From [Flexibacter] sp. ATCC 35208 (lineage in GTDB: Bacteria > Bacteroidota > Bacteroidia > Chitinophagales > Chitinophagaceae), in contig NZ_MTKN01000008.1 in NCBI RefSeq assembly GCF_001975825.1, positions 122,291 through 183,528 of the forward strand: 61,238 nt of DNA, in the 5' to 3' direction. Below, piece by piece: positions 10,618 to 17,595 of this stretch. The notes below the pieces were generated by a model that did not search any database, was not told the DNA's origin, and worked only from the letters and a program-made list of their open reading frames with translations. The position numbers were made by a program, and so were the translations under genes. The first letter of the stretch is position 1; each line of letters starts with the position of its first letter.

Positions 10618-11082
10618 TTAAAACACGATGCACACTTTGGTGTGCTTGATTTCGTTAAGGTTTATGTCAGTAGTTTTTTTCTCTTTTTTCTTACCGATCG
10701 TCTCCTCTATAGTCAGGGCTTCATCAGTAGCCGCCAGCAGGGTGCCTTCCTTTTCGGAACCATCCAGCAGGGTTATTGCTACCTTTCTACCTATATTCTT
10801 TACGAATTGACGGTGCAGTTTCAGTGGTTCGTCCAGTCCAGGGGATGAGACTTCCAGAGAGAAATCGTTGTCAGGAAACAACGCCGCGGCTTCCAGCCTT
10901 GCGTATAAATTACGGTTGAATGAGACCAGCTTATCCACAGGTACACCATTATCACCATCCACAAATAGCTTTACATTATTAGTGGGCTTAATCCTGATAT
11001 CGACCACGAAATATTCCGGATATTCAGCAAGCATTTCTTCTAAATGCTCCCGGATGCTTGTTATCACTTGTTCGTTTGCCAT
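10618..11082 (-). CDS. rimP: Ribosome maturation factor RimP
   Basis: 154 residues from the ATG at 11082 (MANEQVITSIREHLEEML); the frame is open to 11220, but the extra part overlaps the upstream hairpin and has no family character. The N-terminal domain includes YFVVDIRIKPTNNVKLFVDGD. The conserved core is DFSLEVSSPGLDEPLK. The C-terminal SH3-like part has LLDGSEKEGTLLAATDEALTI. RimP aids 30S subunit maturation. It is first gene of rimP-nusA-infB. A terminator-like hairpin with a six-T tract ends only two nucleotides before the start codon. Confidence 0.95.
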   Translation of the reverse strand: MANEQVITSIREHLEEMLAEYPEYFVVDIRIKPTNNVKLFVDGDNGVPVDKLVSFNRNLYARLEAAALFPDNDFSLEVSSPGLDEPLKLHRQFVKNIGRKVAITLLDGSEKEGTLLAATDEALTIEETIGKKKEKKTTDINLNEIKHTKVCIVF

Positions 11083-11084
11083 AC

Positions 11085-11116
11085 AAAAAACGAGAAGGGG
11101 ACTTTCAGTCCCCTTC
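11085..11116 (-). promoter_or_regulatory. Terminator-like hairpin abutting the rimP start codon (possible attenuator)
   Basis: On the minus strand a 9-bp perfect stem GAAGGGGAC / GTCCCCTTC with a TGAAA loop is followed by TCG and TTTTTT, then GT and the rimP ATG. Sequence and spacing fit an intrinsic terminator inside the operon leader. In other bacteria the nusA operon is autoregulated by transcription termination, so an attenuator is a reasonable inference. It could instead terminate a short upstream transcript, or act on translation. Confidence 0.6.
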
Positions 11117-11263
11117 GTTAGAATCATTTTCCTATGCAAAATTAGGATTTTATTTTGATCAAAGCGCATTTTCTTTAACTTGTATGAAATAATTTCCATT
11201 AGGAAATCCGCTATCTGCACAGATTACGTCAAAATCTAATAACTTCGTTTGACCGTTTCTTAT

Positions 11264-11569
11264 ATGTTAATTATTCACCACGTACAACGAATTAACAAAG
11301 AATTGATCATATGGCCAGTAGCGTTAATCTTGCTATATTGGATGAATCCGGCAGCAGATGGCAACTTTAGCCTCTGCCCGTTTAAGTGGCTCGGATTTAC
11401 CTGGTGCCCGGGGTGTGGGTTGGGACATGGCATTCATTATTTATTACATGGGGACTGGAAGAATGCGATCCACCATCACATGTTAAGCCCTTTTGCTGTA
11501 GCCGTATTGTTGCATAGAACTTTTCAGCTTGGAAGATCACAGTTGAGACTTAAAAACCATCATACATGA
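11264..11569 (+). CDS. DUF2752-family membrane protein
   Basis: 101 residues from the ATG at 11264; a TTG five codons earlier is also possible. The DUF2752 signature is clear: CPFKWLGFTWCPGCGLGHGIHYLLHGDW, with the CPxK...CPGCG cysteines. One hydrophobic segment precedes it (IIWPVALILLYWM) and one follows (MLSPFAVAVLLHRTF). Function unknown; the paired cysteines suggest metal or redox chemistry at the membrane, which is inference. Its stop overlaps the next start by 4 bp (ATGA), so the two genes are co-translated. It is divergent from rimP. Confidence 0.85.
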   Translation: MLIIHHVQRINKELIIWPVALILLYWMNPAADGNFSLCPFKWLGFTWCPGCGLGHGIHYLLHGDWKNAIHHHMLSPFAVAVLLHRTFQLGRSQLRLKNHHT

Positions 11570-11919
11570 CCGATTTTTCCTTTGCCATGTTGCCTGGCGT
11601 TGACCAGGAAGAGATCCTGTGGTTACAGGAACTCACCAAAGATTATAGTGAGGACAATAAACGGAAGTTTATTGCCCTGTATCAATCCCGCCGCAAAGAT
11701 CCGCAGACGGTGCTCATTTGCTGCCTGCTGGGTTTGGTATGCGTATCGGGTATACATCGCTTCATACTTAATCAGGTTGGCATGGGTATTTTGTACTTAT
11801 TCACAGGCGGACTGTGCCTGATTGGGACAATTGTAGATGCTGTTAACCACCGCAAACTGGCCTGGGAATTTAATAAGGGGGCTGCTATGGAAGCCGCAAG
11901 CCTATTAAAAATGTACTAA
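11566..11919 (+). CDS. TM2-domain membrane protein
   Basis: 117 residues. The C-terminal half is a TM2 domain: VLICCLLGLVCVSGIHRFIL, a Gly-rich turn, then ILYLFTGGLCLIGTIVDAV, with the typical D in the second helix. The N-terminal ~45 residues are soluble and charged. The pairing of DUF2752 and TM2 proteins is common in Bacteroidota. The role is unknown. The start overlaps the upstream stop by 4 bp, and an intrinsic terminator follows 7 bp after the stop. Confidence 0.85.
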   Translation: MTDFSFAMLPGVDQEEILWLQELTKDYSEDNKRKFIALYQSRRKDPQTVLICCLLGLVCVSGIHRFILNQVGMGILYLFTGGLCLIGTIVDAVNHRKLAWEFNKGAAMEAASLLKMY

Positions 11920-11925
11920 GATTTT

Positions 11926-11957
11926 ACAGCGCCGGTGGTGCTGGCGCTGTTTTTTTA
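11926..11957 (+). terminator. Intrinsic terminator after the TM2 gene
   Basis: 8-bp stem ACAGCGCC / GGCGCTGT with a 9-nt loop and a run of seven T on the plus strand, immediately after the TM2 gene. Confidence 0.85.
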
Positions 11958-12075
11958 GATTTTTTAGGAGTAGAAGAGAGATTTTCCCCCTATTAATCTA
12001 ATTTTTGACCATTTCCACCTGTTAAAGGAATCTTAAAATACCCCCCTCTTTCAGCCCCTGAAACGGATTATGGGC

Positions 12076-12083
12076 TACATTTG
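12076..12083 (+). promoter_or_regulatory. TAnnTTTG promoter -7 box (leaderless start likely)
   Basis: TACATTTG matches the Bacteroidota -7 consensus TAnnTTTG. The ATG at 12088 lies only 4 bp downstream, so the transcript would begin at or very near the start codon. No clear -33 TTTG is seen at the right distance. Confidence 0.45.
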
Positions 12084-12087
12084 TACT

Positions 12088-12342
12088 ATGTTCAAGATTA
12101 TATTTCTATTATTTATCTGCTATATACTTTACAAGTTCGTATTCAATCTTGTATTACCAATGTACCAGACAGCCAGGCAGGTACGCCGCCAGATGGGAGA
12201 CATCCAGGACCGTATGCGCCAGCAATATGAACAGGAACAACAGTATCATCAGCAGCAACAGCCGAATAACTTCAGCGGCCAGCAGCAGGCTAAACCTAAA
12301 ATAGACAAGGGTGATTACCTCGATTTTGAGGACGTCAAGTAA
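12088..12342 (+). CDS. DUF4834-family small membrane protein
   Basis: 84 residues from the ATG at 12088. It has an N-terminal membrane helix (IIFLLFICYILYKFVFNLVLP) followed by a charged, Gln-rich tail (QQYEQEQQYHQQQQP) and an acidic end (DKGDYLDFEDVK). This architecture is that of DUF4834, found in Bacteroidota; the function is unknown. It ends 3 bp from the convergent HAD phosphatase gene. An in-frame ATG at 12070 is less likely because the promoter box lies inside it. Confidence 0.75.
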   Translation: MFKIIFLLFICYILYKFVFNLVLPMYQTARQVRRQMGDIQDRMRQQYEQEQQYHQQQQPNNFSGQQQAKPKIDKGDYLDFEDVK

Positions 12343-12345
12343 ATT

Positions 12346-12960
12346 CTATTTGAAAATGTCTGTAATGGTTCTGGGTGCAAGCAAGTGAATGGTCTGCACC
12401 CCAACCGCTGTAGCCCCTTCTATATTAGGAAGGGTGTCATCTATAAATAAGGTCTCTTCAGGTTTCAACCCGTTCTCATCTAACACCAGCTGGTATGATT
12501 CCTTATCTGGTTTGCGGTAGCCAATCAGGTGAGAATAGTATGCTTTGTCAAAAAAAGCAGCCAAAGATGGGATTCCCCTACTCTCTTCCAGGATTTTATT
12601 GAATGCTGCCATGTGAATGGCATTGGTATTACTCAACAAATACAAGTTGTAATGTTGTCTCAATTGCTGCAATATCTGTAGTCTGCGCAACGGAAAGTCC
12701 AGCAGCATGGCATTCCAGGCATCAATAATCTGTTGTTCGGTTGTGCCAGCCGGGGTATGTTTCTGCATTTCCGTCAAAAACTCTTCATTACTTACCTTAC
12801 CCGTTTCCAGGTCGTCGAACAATTTATTGCCTTTGAACTGGCTGAACAGGCTGTGAAAATCTGTTACCCCCAGGTCTGTAAAGGCCTTGTTTGTCGCCTG
12901 ATAATCAATATTTAAGATTACGCCGCCGAGGTCGAATATGATGTTTTTTATGCCTTTCAT
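12346..12960 (-). CDS. HAD-superfamily phosphatase (subfamily IA)
   Basis: 204 residues from the ATG at 12960; the frame is open to 13092, but only from here does the HAD motif I begin (KNIIFDLGGVILNID, nucleophile Asp about residue 9). Motif II is YLLSNTNAI, motif III lies in YRKPDKESYQ, and motif IV is ETLFIDDTLPNIEGA. The helical cap sits between motifs I and II (residues 15-90). It probably dephosphorylates a small sugar or nucleotide phosphate; the substrate cannot be read from sequence. Confidence 0.88.
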   Translation of the reverse strand: MKGIKNIIFDLGGVILNIDYQATNKAFTDLGVTDFHSLFSQFKGNKLFDDLETGKVSNEEFLTEMQKHTPAGTTEQQIIDAWNAMLLDFPLRRLQILQQLRQHYNLYLLSNTNAIHMAAFNKILEESRGIPSLAAFFDKAYYSHLIGYRKPDKESYQLVLDENGLKPEETLFIDDTLPNIEGATAVGVQTIHLLAPRTITDIFK

Positions 12961-13047
12961 ACTTAGAATGCTATTGCTGTGCAGTTGCAAATTATAATGT
13001 CTGCGGCGGAAAAAATTATTTATTTTCAGGTTGTTTAACCTGATTCC

Positions 13048-14151
13048 ATGCACTTTGCGTTCAATACATTGATGTTGCTGGGAACCCTGCAAGGGTTCAT
13101 TATGTGCGGATTACTCTTCTATTCTTCTAAAAATAAGTACGCCAATCAGTGGCTGGGGGGATTGATCCTGTGTATTACCCTGGCTTGTCTGAATATGTAC
13201 CTGGGTAATTTATCCTCGTTACCTATCCCGATTGGGTTTATGTTAAATTTTGTACCCCTGATCATCATTATGCCCATCGGACCATTTTTGTATTTCTATG
13301 TCAGATCAGTGACCGACCCGGATTTCCGGGTTACGCAGCGGTATCGCCGGCATTTCTGGCCGGTGGTGGTGGATGTGGTTCCCCAGGTAACGGCAGTGAT
13401 CTATGTAGTAGGGGTAGTTTCCGGGGTAATTGTGAACAATAATCGCCCATGGGCGCTCTTTATTGATACTTATAATGTGTATTCGGATATTCCCCGCTGG
13501 TTGTCGATCACTATTTACCTGTTTCTTTCCTATCGTTATCTGGAAAGGTTCAACCTGCATAAGGACCGGTTGCAGTGGATGAAGCAGTTTACAGGGGCGT
13601 TCATGGGGTTTCAGGCAGTCTGGCTACTGTATCTGATTCCCTATATCATTCCACAACTGACTGATTATGTGTTGAATGCGGTAGATTGGTACCCTGTGTA
13701 TATTCCGATGGTGGTATTGGTGTACTTTTTAGGCATAAAAGGATTGCTGATGTCAGTGCGGGAGGTGAAGGCCACCCCTGCCCCATTGCAGTCTCAATTG
13801 ATCGATACAGCTGTGCCTCTCCTGAAAAAGGCAATGGAAGAGGACCAATTGTTTTTAAATCCTTCCCTGAATCTTGCTTTATTGTCTAAGCATACCGGCC
13901 TCCCGGCCAAAACTATTTCGGCGGTTTTAAACCAGCATTTGAATAAAAGCTTCAATGAGTTTGTCAATAATTACCGCATAGAAGCGTTCAAAGAAAAGGT
14001 ATCAGATCCGTCGTTTGAGCATCTTACTATTATGGGCCTCGCCCTGGATTGTGGGTTTAATTCCCTTCCTACTTTCCAGCGGGCTTTTAAAAATAGGATG
14101 GGGATGAGCCCTAAAGAATACATCAAAATGAATGATCAAATCCGGATTTGA
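13048..14151 (+). CDS. Membrane-anchored AraC-family transcriptional regulator
   Basis: 367 residues. Residues 1-235 hold about six or seven hydrophobic helices (TLMLLGTLQGFIMCGLLF, VPLIIIMPIGPFLYFYV and others). The C-terminal ~100 residues are an AraC HTH pair: LNLALLSKHTGLPAKTIS and IMGLALDCGFNSLPTFQRAFK, then the family ending GMSPKEY. Such proteins are common in Bacteroidota and are thought to sense at the membrane, but the signal is unknown. The M1 peptidase gene begins 47 bp downstream on the same strand, so co-transcription is likely. Confidence 0.87.
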   Translation: MHFAFNTLMLLGTLQGFIMCGLLFYSSKNKYANQWLGGLILCITLACLNMYLGNLSSLPIPIGFMLNFVPLIIIMPIGPFLYFYVRSVTDPDFRVTQRYRRHFWPVVVDVVPQVTAVIYVVGVVSGVIVNNNRPWALFIDTYNVYSDIPRWLSITIYLFLSYRYLERFNLHKDRLQWMKQFTGAFMGFQAVWLLYLIPYIIPQLTDYVLNAVDWYPVYIPMVVLVYFLGIKGLLMSVREVKATPAPLQSQLIDTAVPLLKKAMEEDQLFLNPSLNLALLSKHTGLPAKTISAVLNQHLNKSFNEFVNNYRIEAFKEKVSDPSFEHLTIMGLALDCGFNSLPTFQRAFKNRMGMSPKEYIKMNDQIRI

Positions 14152-14198
14152 GTAGACTGGTGGCGGAGATTCCTGTTGTTTTACAGGAAAAAGAGGCC

Positions 14199-16592
14199 AT
14201 GAAGTATTTGTTTCACCGGTTATTGAAAGGGTTATTTCTCCTGTTATTCCCCACTTCACTTTTTGCCCAGGTAGTTCACCTCAGGGAGGTCGCTGTTCAC
14301 CCCGGTCAGGGGTTGGAGATAGTCAAAAGAATGATCGCTGCTATTCCGAATAACTATGACACCAGCCTGGTGACAATGAGGGCCTTTTATAAGGAAGATA
14401 TCCGGTTGGCGGGTGATACGCTCAACTATAATGAATCCGAACTGGAAATAAAGGGGGATCAGTGGAAAGTGACGAAGGTGGGCCGGAAAAAGATGTTTTC
14501 CAACCCTGACTTTCAGTTTTATAACTGGATAAGTAATATTTCCAATGCCCCAGCCGGTGCCTTGCATGAAGACCTTATTAAATATGCGAATACCAGATAC
14601 GCTATTTTAAACCCCAATTCCTTCCGATACTATAATTATTATGTAGACACCTTGTGTGGGCGCCAGCTAATAATAGCAGTGGTACCTAAGAATAATAATA
14701 AGAACGGGTTGGTGAGTGGGCGGTTATTTATTGATACGGCCAGTCTGGCGCTGGTGAGGTGTGAGTTAGTGGCTAGTCCGGCGGGGATCAGGCATGTAAA
14801 TAAGCATGGCAGAGGAGGGATCCGGTATACCTTAATGTCAAAAATTATGAGAGCATCCATGGATTTTGAGCAGATTAGGATGATTGTGACTTATCAGCAG
14901 GAAAATGGGAAATATTATTTGCAGGATGTAAGGCGGCATTGGGAGACGGTGATTAATAGTAATAAGAGACATTTAAAAGATGTAGCCTGGCGGGCGGATT
15001 TTTTTCTGTCGGTAAAAAGTAGGTCTTTGTCTCTAAAGCAAGTTACTGGTCTTTCCGCTCCTCACCAGCATTTTACCCGGGCCGATACACTCAGGGGAAT
15101 GTTGTCCCCACTCCGCTCCTGCTATGACGTCACTTTCTACCACCTGGATGCGGATATAGACCTGGATCGCCGGCGCATCAGTGGGAACAATAAGATCCGC
15201 TTTAAAGTCATATCTCCCTTCGATCAAATGCAGATCGACTTATATGCAAATATGAAAATCAACGAAATCCTGTTCAAAAACCAGTCTTTGACCTTCACCC
15301 GCGATGCAAATGCTGTCTTTGTAAAATTTCCAGGCATGCAACCTGTCGGCTCAATAGAAGAAATCACCATCTATTATGAAGGCATCCCTCAGGTCCCGGA
15401 CAAAAGCATCAGTATGAACGGCGGCGTCTTATGGGACAAAGATGACCTGGGCAATCCGTGGGCACAAGTTGTTTGTCAGGGTTCAGGGGCTAGCTTATGG
15501 TGGCCCTGCAAGGATCATTTATCAGATGAACCGGATAGTATGGAGATCTGGATCACCGTCCCTTCCGGTTTTTCCGAAGTCTCCAATGGGCGGTTACAAC
15601 GCCAAATTCCTCTTTCTGATCACAAAACCAGGTACGAATGGGCTGTTAGTTACCCTATTAATAATTACAATGTAACCTTCAGTATTGGAAGATATACCCA
15701 TTACAGGGATCAGGGAGTGAACTATTATGTCATGCCTTACCACCTGGAACAGGCAAAAGTATACTTCAAAGAAGTTCCCGCCATGTTATCTTGTTATTCG
15801 CAGCATTTCGGCCCCTACCCCTTTCCCAGAGACAGCTTTACTTTAGTAGAAAGCCTTTATCCCATGGAACACCAAAGCGGTGTCTGTGTAGGTCGGATCC
15901 CCAACGACCCACATCCCGAATTCGCGGCTGTGGTCTGGCATGAATCGGCCCATGAGTGGTGGGGAAACAACATTAGTTGTAAGGATATGGCAGACATGTG
16001 GATCCATGAAGCCTTCGCCACCTATGCAGAAAGCATCTACATCGGTTGCCGCGATGGCGAAGCCGCTGCCCGCCAGTTTCTAAACGACCAGCGGGAACAG
16101 GTACAAAACAAACGACCGGTCACCGGCGTATACAATGTGAATAATATCTTCTATGACATTAGCGACATGTACACAAAAGGAAGTCTGCTATTGTTCACCT
16201 TACAGAATGTGATCAATGACCCTTCCTGCTGGAATCGCTTACTATTAGCTATCCAACAACATTTTCGCTATCAGACCCTATCTGCTGATGAGTTGGAACA
16301 GTTTATCTGCGACTTCACAGGAAACGATTACCACTATTTATTCAATCAATACCTTCATTACACCCGGGTTCCCCGTTTAGAATATTCCCTCTCCGAAAAA
16401 GGGACCACCCTCATGGTCCGTTATCGCTGGGTGGCTGATGTTCCCTATTTCCGGATGCCGGTGAAAATTAAAAACCATGAATTTATATACCCTACTACTG
16501 AATGGAAAACACTGACCCTTCGTAATCAGGCAGCAGCGGACTTCGAGATAGATGAAGAGAATTTCTATATAGAGGTAGAGGAGGTAGAATAA
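14199..16592 (+). CDS. Secreted M1-family metallopeptidase with N-terminal extra domain
   Basis: 797 residues from the ATG at 14199, which begins a signal peptide (GLFLLLFPTSLFAQ). The frame is open to 14148, but that part is not signal-like. Residues ~25-290 are an extra domain of the type seen in Bacteroidota surface proteins (IVKRMIAAIPNNYD, FYKED). From ~300 the aminopeptidase N-like barrel begins. The zinc site is HESAHEWW (residues 581-588) with the third ligand in WIHEAFATYAE. The exopeptidase signature GxMEN appears as YPMEHQSG, with His replacing Asn. It probably cleaves peptides in the periplasm or at the surface. It likely shares a transcript with the AraC gene. Confidence 0.88.
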   Translation: MKYLFHRLLKGLFLLLFPTSLFAQVVHLREVAVHPGQGLEIVKRMIAAIPNNYDTSLVTMRAFYKEDIRLAGDTLNYNESELEIKGDQWKVTKVGRKKMFSNPDFQFYNWISNISNAPAGALHEDLIKYANTRYAILNPNSFRYYNYYVDTLCGRQLIIAVVPKNNNKNGLVSGRLFIDTASLALVRCELVASPAGIRHVNKHGRGGIRYTLMSKIMRASMDFEQIRMIVTYQQENGKYYLQDVRRHWETVINSNKRHLKDVAWRADFFLSVKSRSLSLKQVTGLSAPHQHFTRADTLRGMLSPLRSCYDVTFYHLDADIDLDRRRISGNNKIRFKVISPFDQMQIDLYANMKINEILFKNQSLTFTRDANAVFVKFPGMQPVGSIEEITIYYEGIPQVPDKSISMNGGVLWDKDDLGNPWAQVVCQGSGASLWWPCKDHLSDEPDSMEIWITVPSGFSEVSNGRLQRQIPLSDHKTRYEWAVSYPINNYNVTFSIGRYTHYRDQGVNYYVMPYHLEQAKVYFKEVPAMLSCYSQHFGPYPFPRDSFTLVESLYPMEHQSGVCVGRIPNDPHPEFAAVVWHESAHEWWGNNISCKDMADMWIHEAFATYAESIYIGCRDGEAAARQFLNDQREQVQNKRPVTGVYNVNNIFYDISDMYTKGSLLLFTLQNVINDPSCWNRLLLAIQQHFRYQTLSADELEQFICDFTGNDYHYLFNQYLHYTRVPRLEYSLSEKGTTLMVRYRWVADVPYFRMPVKIKNHEFIYPTTEWKTLTLRNQAAADFEIDEENFYIEVEEVE

Positions 16593-16700
16593 AAATTTTT
16601 ACCTGGGGTTTGGGAAAATTGAATAAATTTTAAGTAATTTCGCCGTCCCGCAAAGGGACCCGAGAAAGTTTACATATATAATTTCGTTCTGAAAAGAACA

Positions 16701-16774
16701 GCTCCTATAGCTCAGTTGGTTAGAGCACCTGACTCATAATCAGGGGGTCACAGGATCATGCCCTGTTGGGAGCA
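16701..16774 (+). tRNA. tRNA with CAT anticodon (elongator Met or Ile2), unusual T-loop
   Basis: 74-nt cloverleaf without encoded CCA. Acceptor GCTCCTA / TGGGAGC, D-arm GCTC...GAGC, anticodon stem CCTGA / TCAGG with loop CTCATAA (anticodon CAT), T-stem ACAGG / CCTGT. The paired first position and the lack of GGG/CCC anticodon pairs exclude initiator tRNA. The D-arm and GGGGTCACAGG resemble elongator tRNA-Met, but tRNA-Ile2 (lysidine) is possible. The T-loop reads ATCATGC instead of TTCRANY: U54 and A58 are exchanged to A54 and U58. Confidence 0.88.
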
Positions 16775-16777
16775 CAA
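16724..16777 (+). repeat. Direct repeat copy 1 (tRNA 3' part, possible attachment site)
   Basis: 54 bp covering the end of the D-arm to 3 bp past the tRNA. It recurs at 17497-17550 with two mismatches. Together the two copies bracket the toxin-antitoxin module, as attL/attR do for tRNA-integrating elements. Confidence 0.85.
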
Positions 16778-16779
16778 AC

Positions 16780-16820
16780 AAAAAGCCTTCGGCAATGCGC
16801 CGGAGGCTTTTTGTTTTTTA
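16780..16820 (+). terminator. Intrinsic terminator of the tRNA
   Basis: 14-bp stem AAAAAGCCTTCGGC / GCCGGAGGCTTTTT with one G-T type mismatch, 5-nt loop, followed by G and six T. Confidence 0.85.
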
Positions 16821-16911
16821 CTTGTTCATCTCAAAGTTATTTCGTACTTTTGTACGGATTTAAGTACGTATTTGCGATACTTTTTTCATTCTGAGCATTT
16901 TTTATGCTCAG
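16821..16911 (+). promoter_or_regulatory. Promoter/operator and leader hairpin of the toxin-antitoxin module
   Basis: A -7 box TACTTTTG (16845-16852) lies inside the perfect palindrome CGTAC-TTTT-GTACG (16843-16856); a CTTG about 20 bp upstream (16821-16824) may be the -33 box. GTAC recurs at 16864-16867. An antitoxin or complex bound here would cover the promoter, as in autoregulated YefM/YoeB systems. A second perfect hairpin, CTGAGCAT / ATGCTCAG (16891-16911), sits in the leader before the ATG at 16935. Confidence 0.6.
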
Positions 16912-16934
16912 ACATATTTTAAAATAACGTGTTT

Positions 16935-17189
16935 ATGCAAGTTGTAAACTATAGCGAGTTTAGGCAACAACTAAAAGCGCATTTGGATAATGTAACAGAA
17001 AACCATGATACGCTTATTGTGCCCAGAGGCGGAGATAAAAGTGTTGTAATTATTTCTTTGGAAGAATATAATTCCATTTTGGAAACATTACACCTTATGA
17101 AGTCAGAGAAAAACAGAACTCGTTTAATGGAGGCGATTGAAAGAACAAATAATGGTATTAATGAAGAACATGAATTAATCGACGATTAA
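16935..17189 (+). CDS. YefM/Phd-family antitoxin
   Basis: 84 residues from the ATG at 16935 (MQVVNYSEFRQQLKAHLDNV); a GTG two codons earlier is the weaker choice. The Phd/YefM fold is plain: VVNYSEFRQ, then DTLIVPRGGDKSVVIISLEEYNSI. The acidic C-terminal tail (NNGINEEHELIDD) is the toxin-binding part. It would neutralise the downstream toxin and repress its own promoter, which here contains a palindrome. The stop overlaps the toxin start by one base (TAATG), a classic coupled TA pair. The cassette sits between two copies of the tRNA 3' end. Confidence 0.93.
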   Translation: MQVVNYSEFRQQLKAHLDNVTENHDTLIVPRGGDKSVVIISLEEYNSILETLHLMKSEKNRTRLMEAIERTNNGINEEHELIDD

Positions 17190-17443
17190 TGAAATTAAGT
17201 TGGGACCAAAACGGGTGGGAGGATTATTTGTATTGGCAAAAGACAGATAAGAAGATCCTCAAGAAAATTAATGAGCTGATAAAAGATACAATGCGTCAGC
17301 CATTTGAAGGTTTGGGAAAACCAGAAGCACTCAAGGAAAATTTAACGGGTTGCTGGTCTCGAAGAATAGATCAAGAGCATCGGTTAGTGTATAAAGTATT
17401 GGATGATGCTATTCTTATCTTACAATGTAGATATCATTATTAA
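17189..17443 (+). CDS. yoeB: YoeB/Txe-family toxin (ribosome-dependent mRNA endoribonuclease)
   Basis: 84 residues, the exact YoeB size. Family motifs run throughout: WEDYLYWQKTDKKILKKIN, PFEGLGKPEALKENL, WSRRIDQEHRLVYKV and the C-terminal CRYHY. The catalytic set known for YoeB (Glu, Arg and His near the C-terminus) is present in RRIDQEHR and RYHY, so the toxin looks intact. By family it cleaves mRNA in the ribosomal A site. It is coupled to the antitoxin by a one-base overlap and followed by a probable terminator. Confidence 0.94.
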   Translation: MKLSWDQNGWEDYLYWQKTDKKILKKINELIKDTMRQPFEGLGKPEALKENLTGCWSRRIDQEHRLVYKVLDDAILILQCRYHY

Positions 17444-17458
17444 AGTGACAAATTAAAT

Positions 17459-17491
17459 AGGAGGTCTAATAAATAGGCTTCCTGTTTTTTT
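17459..17491 (+). terminator. Probable terminator of the toxin-antitoxin module
   Basis: 8-bp stem AGGAGGTC / GGCTTCCT with two wobble pairs and a 9-nt loop, followed by G and seven T. It stops 5 bp before the tRNA fragment. Confidence 0.6.
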
Positions 17492-17496
17492 ACCAT

Positions 17497-17550
17497 AGCA
17501 CCTGACTCATAGTCAGGGGGCCACAGGATCATGCCCTGTTGGGAGCACAA
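17497..17550 (+). repeat. Direct repeat copy 2: truncated tRNA 3' fragment
   Basis: 54 bp matching 16724-16777 except A to G in the anticodon loop and T to C in the variable region. It lacks the acceptor 5' strand and most of the D-arm, so it cannot be a functional tRNA. The unusual T-loop ATCATGC is preserved. It marks the right edge of a 773-bp unit holding only the toxin-antitoxin pair and its signals. Confidence 0.85.
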
Positions 17551-17556
17551 GATGGT

Positions 17557-17592
17557 AAAGGCTTTTAGCTGAATTGCTAAAAGCCTTTTTTC
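17557..17592 (+). terminator. Intrinsic terminator beyond the tRNA fragment
   Basis: 13-bp perfect stem AAAGGCTTTTAGC / GCTAAAAGCCTTT, loop TGAATT, then T residues. It may be the original terminator of the tRNA before insertion. Confidence 0.85.
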
Positions 17593-17595
17593 ATT

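Noticed and set aside
17497..17550. A second tRNA gene
   Set aside because: The acceptor 5' strand and most of the D-arm are missing and replaced by toxin-terminator sequence.
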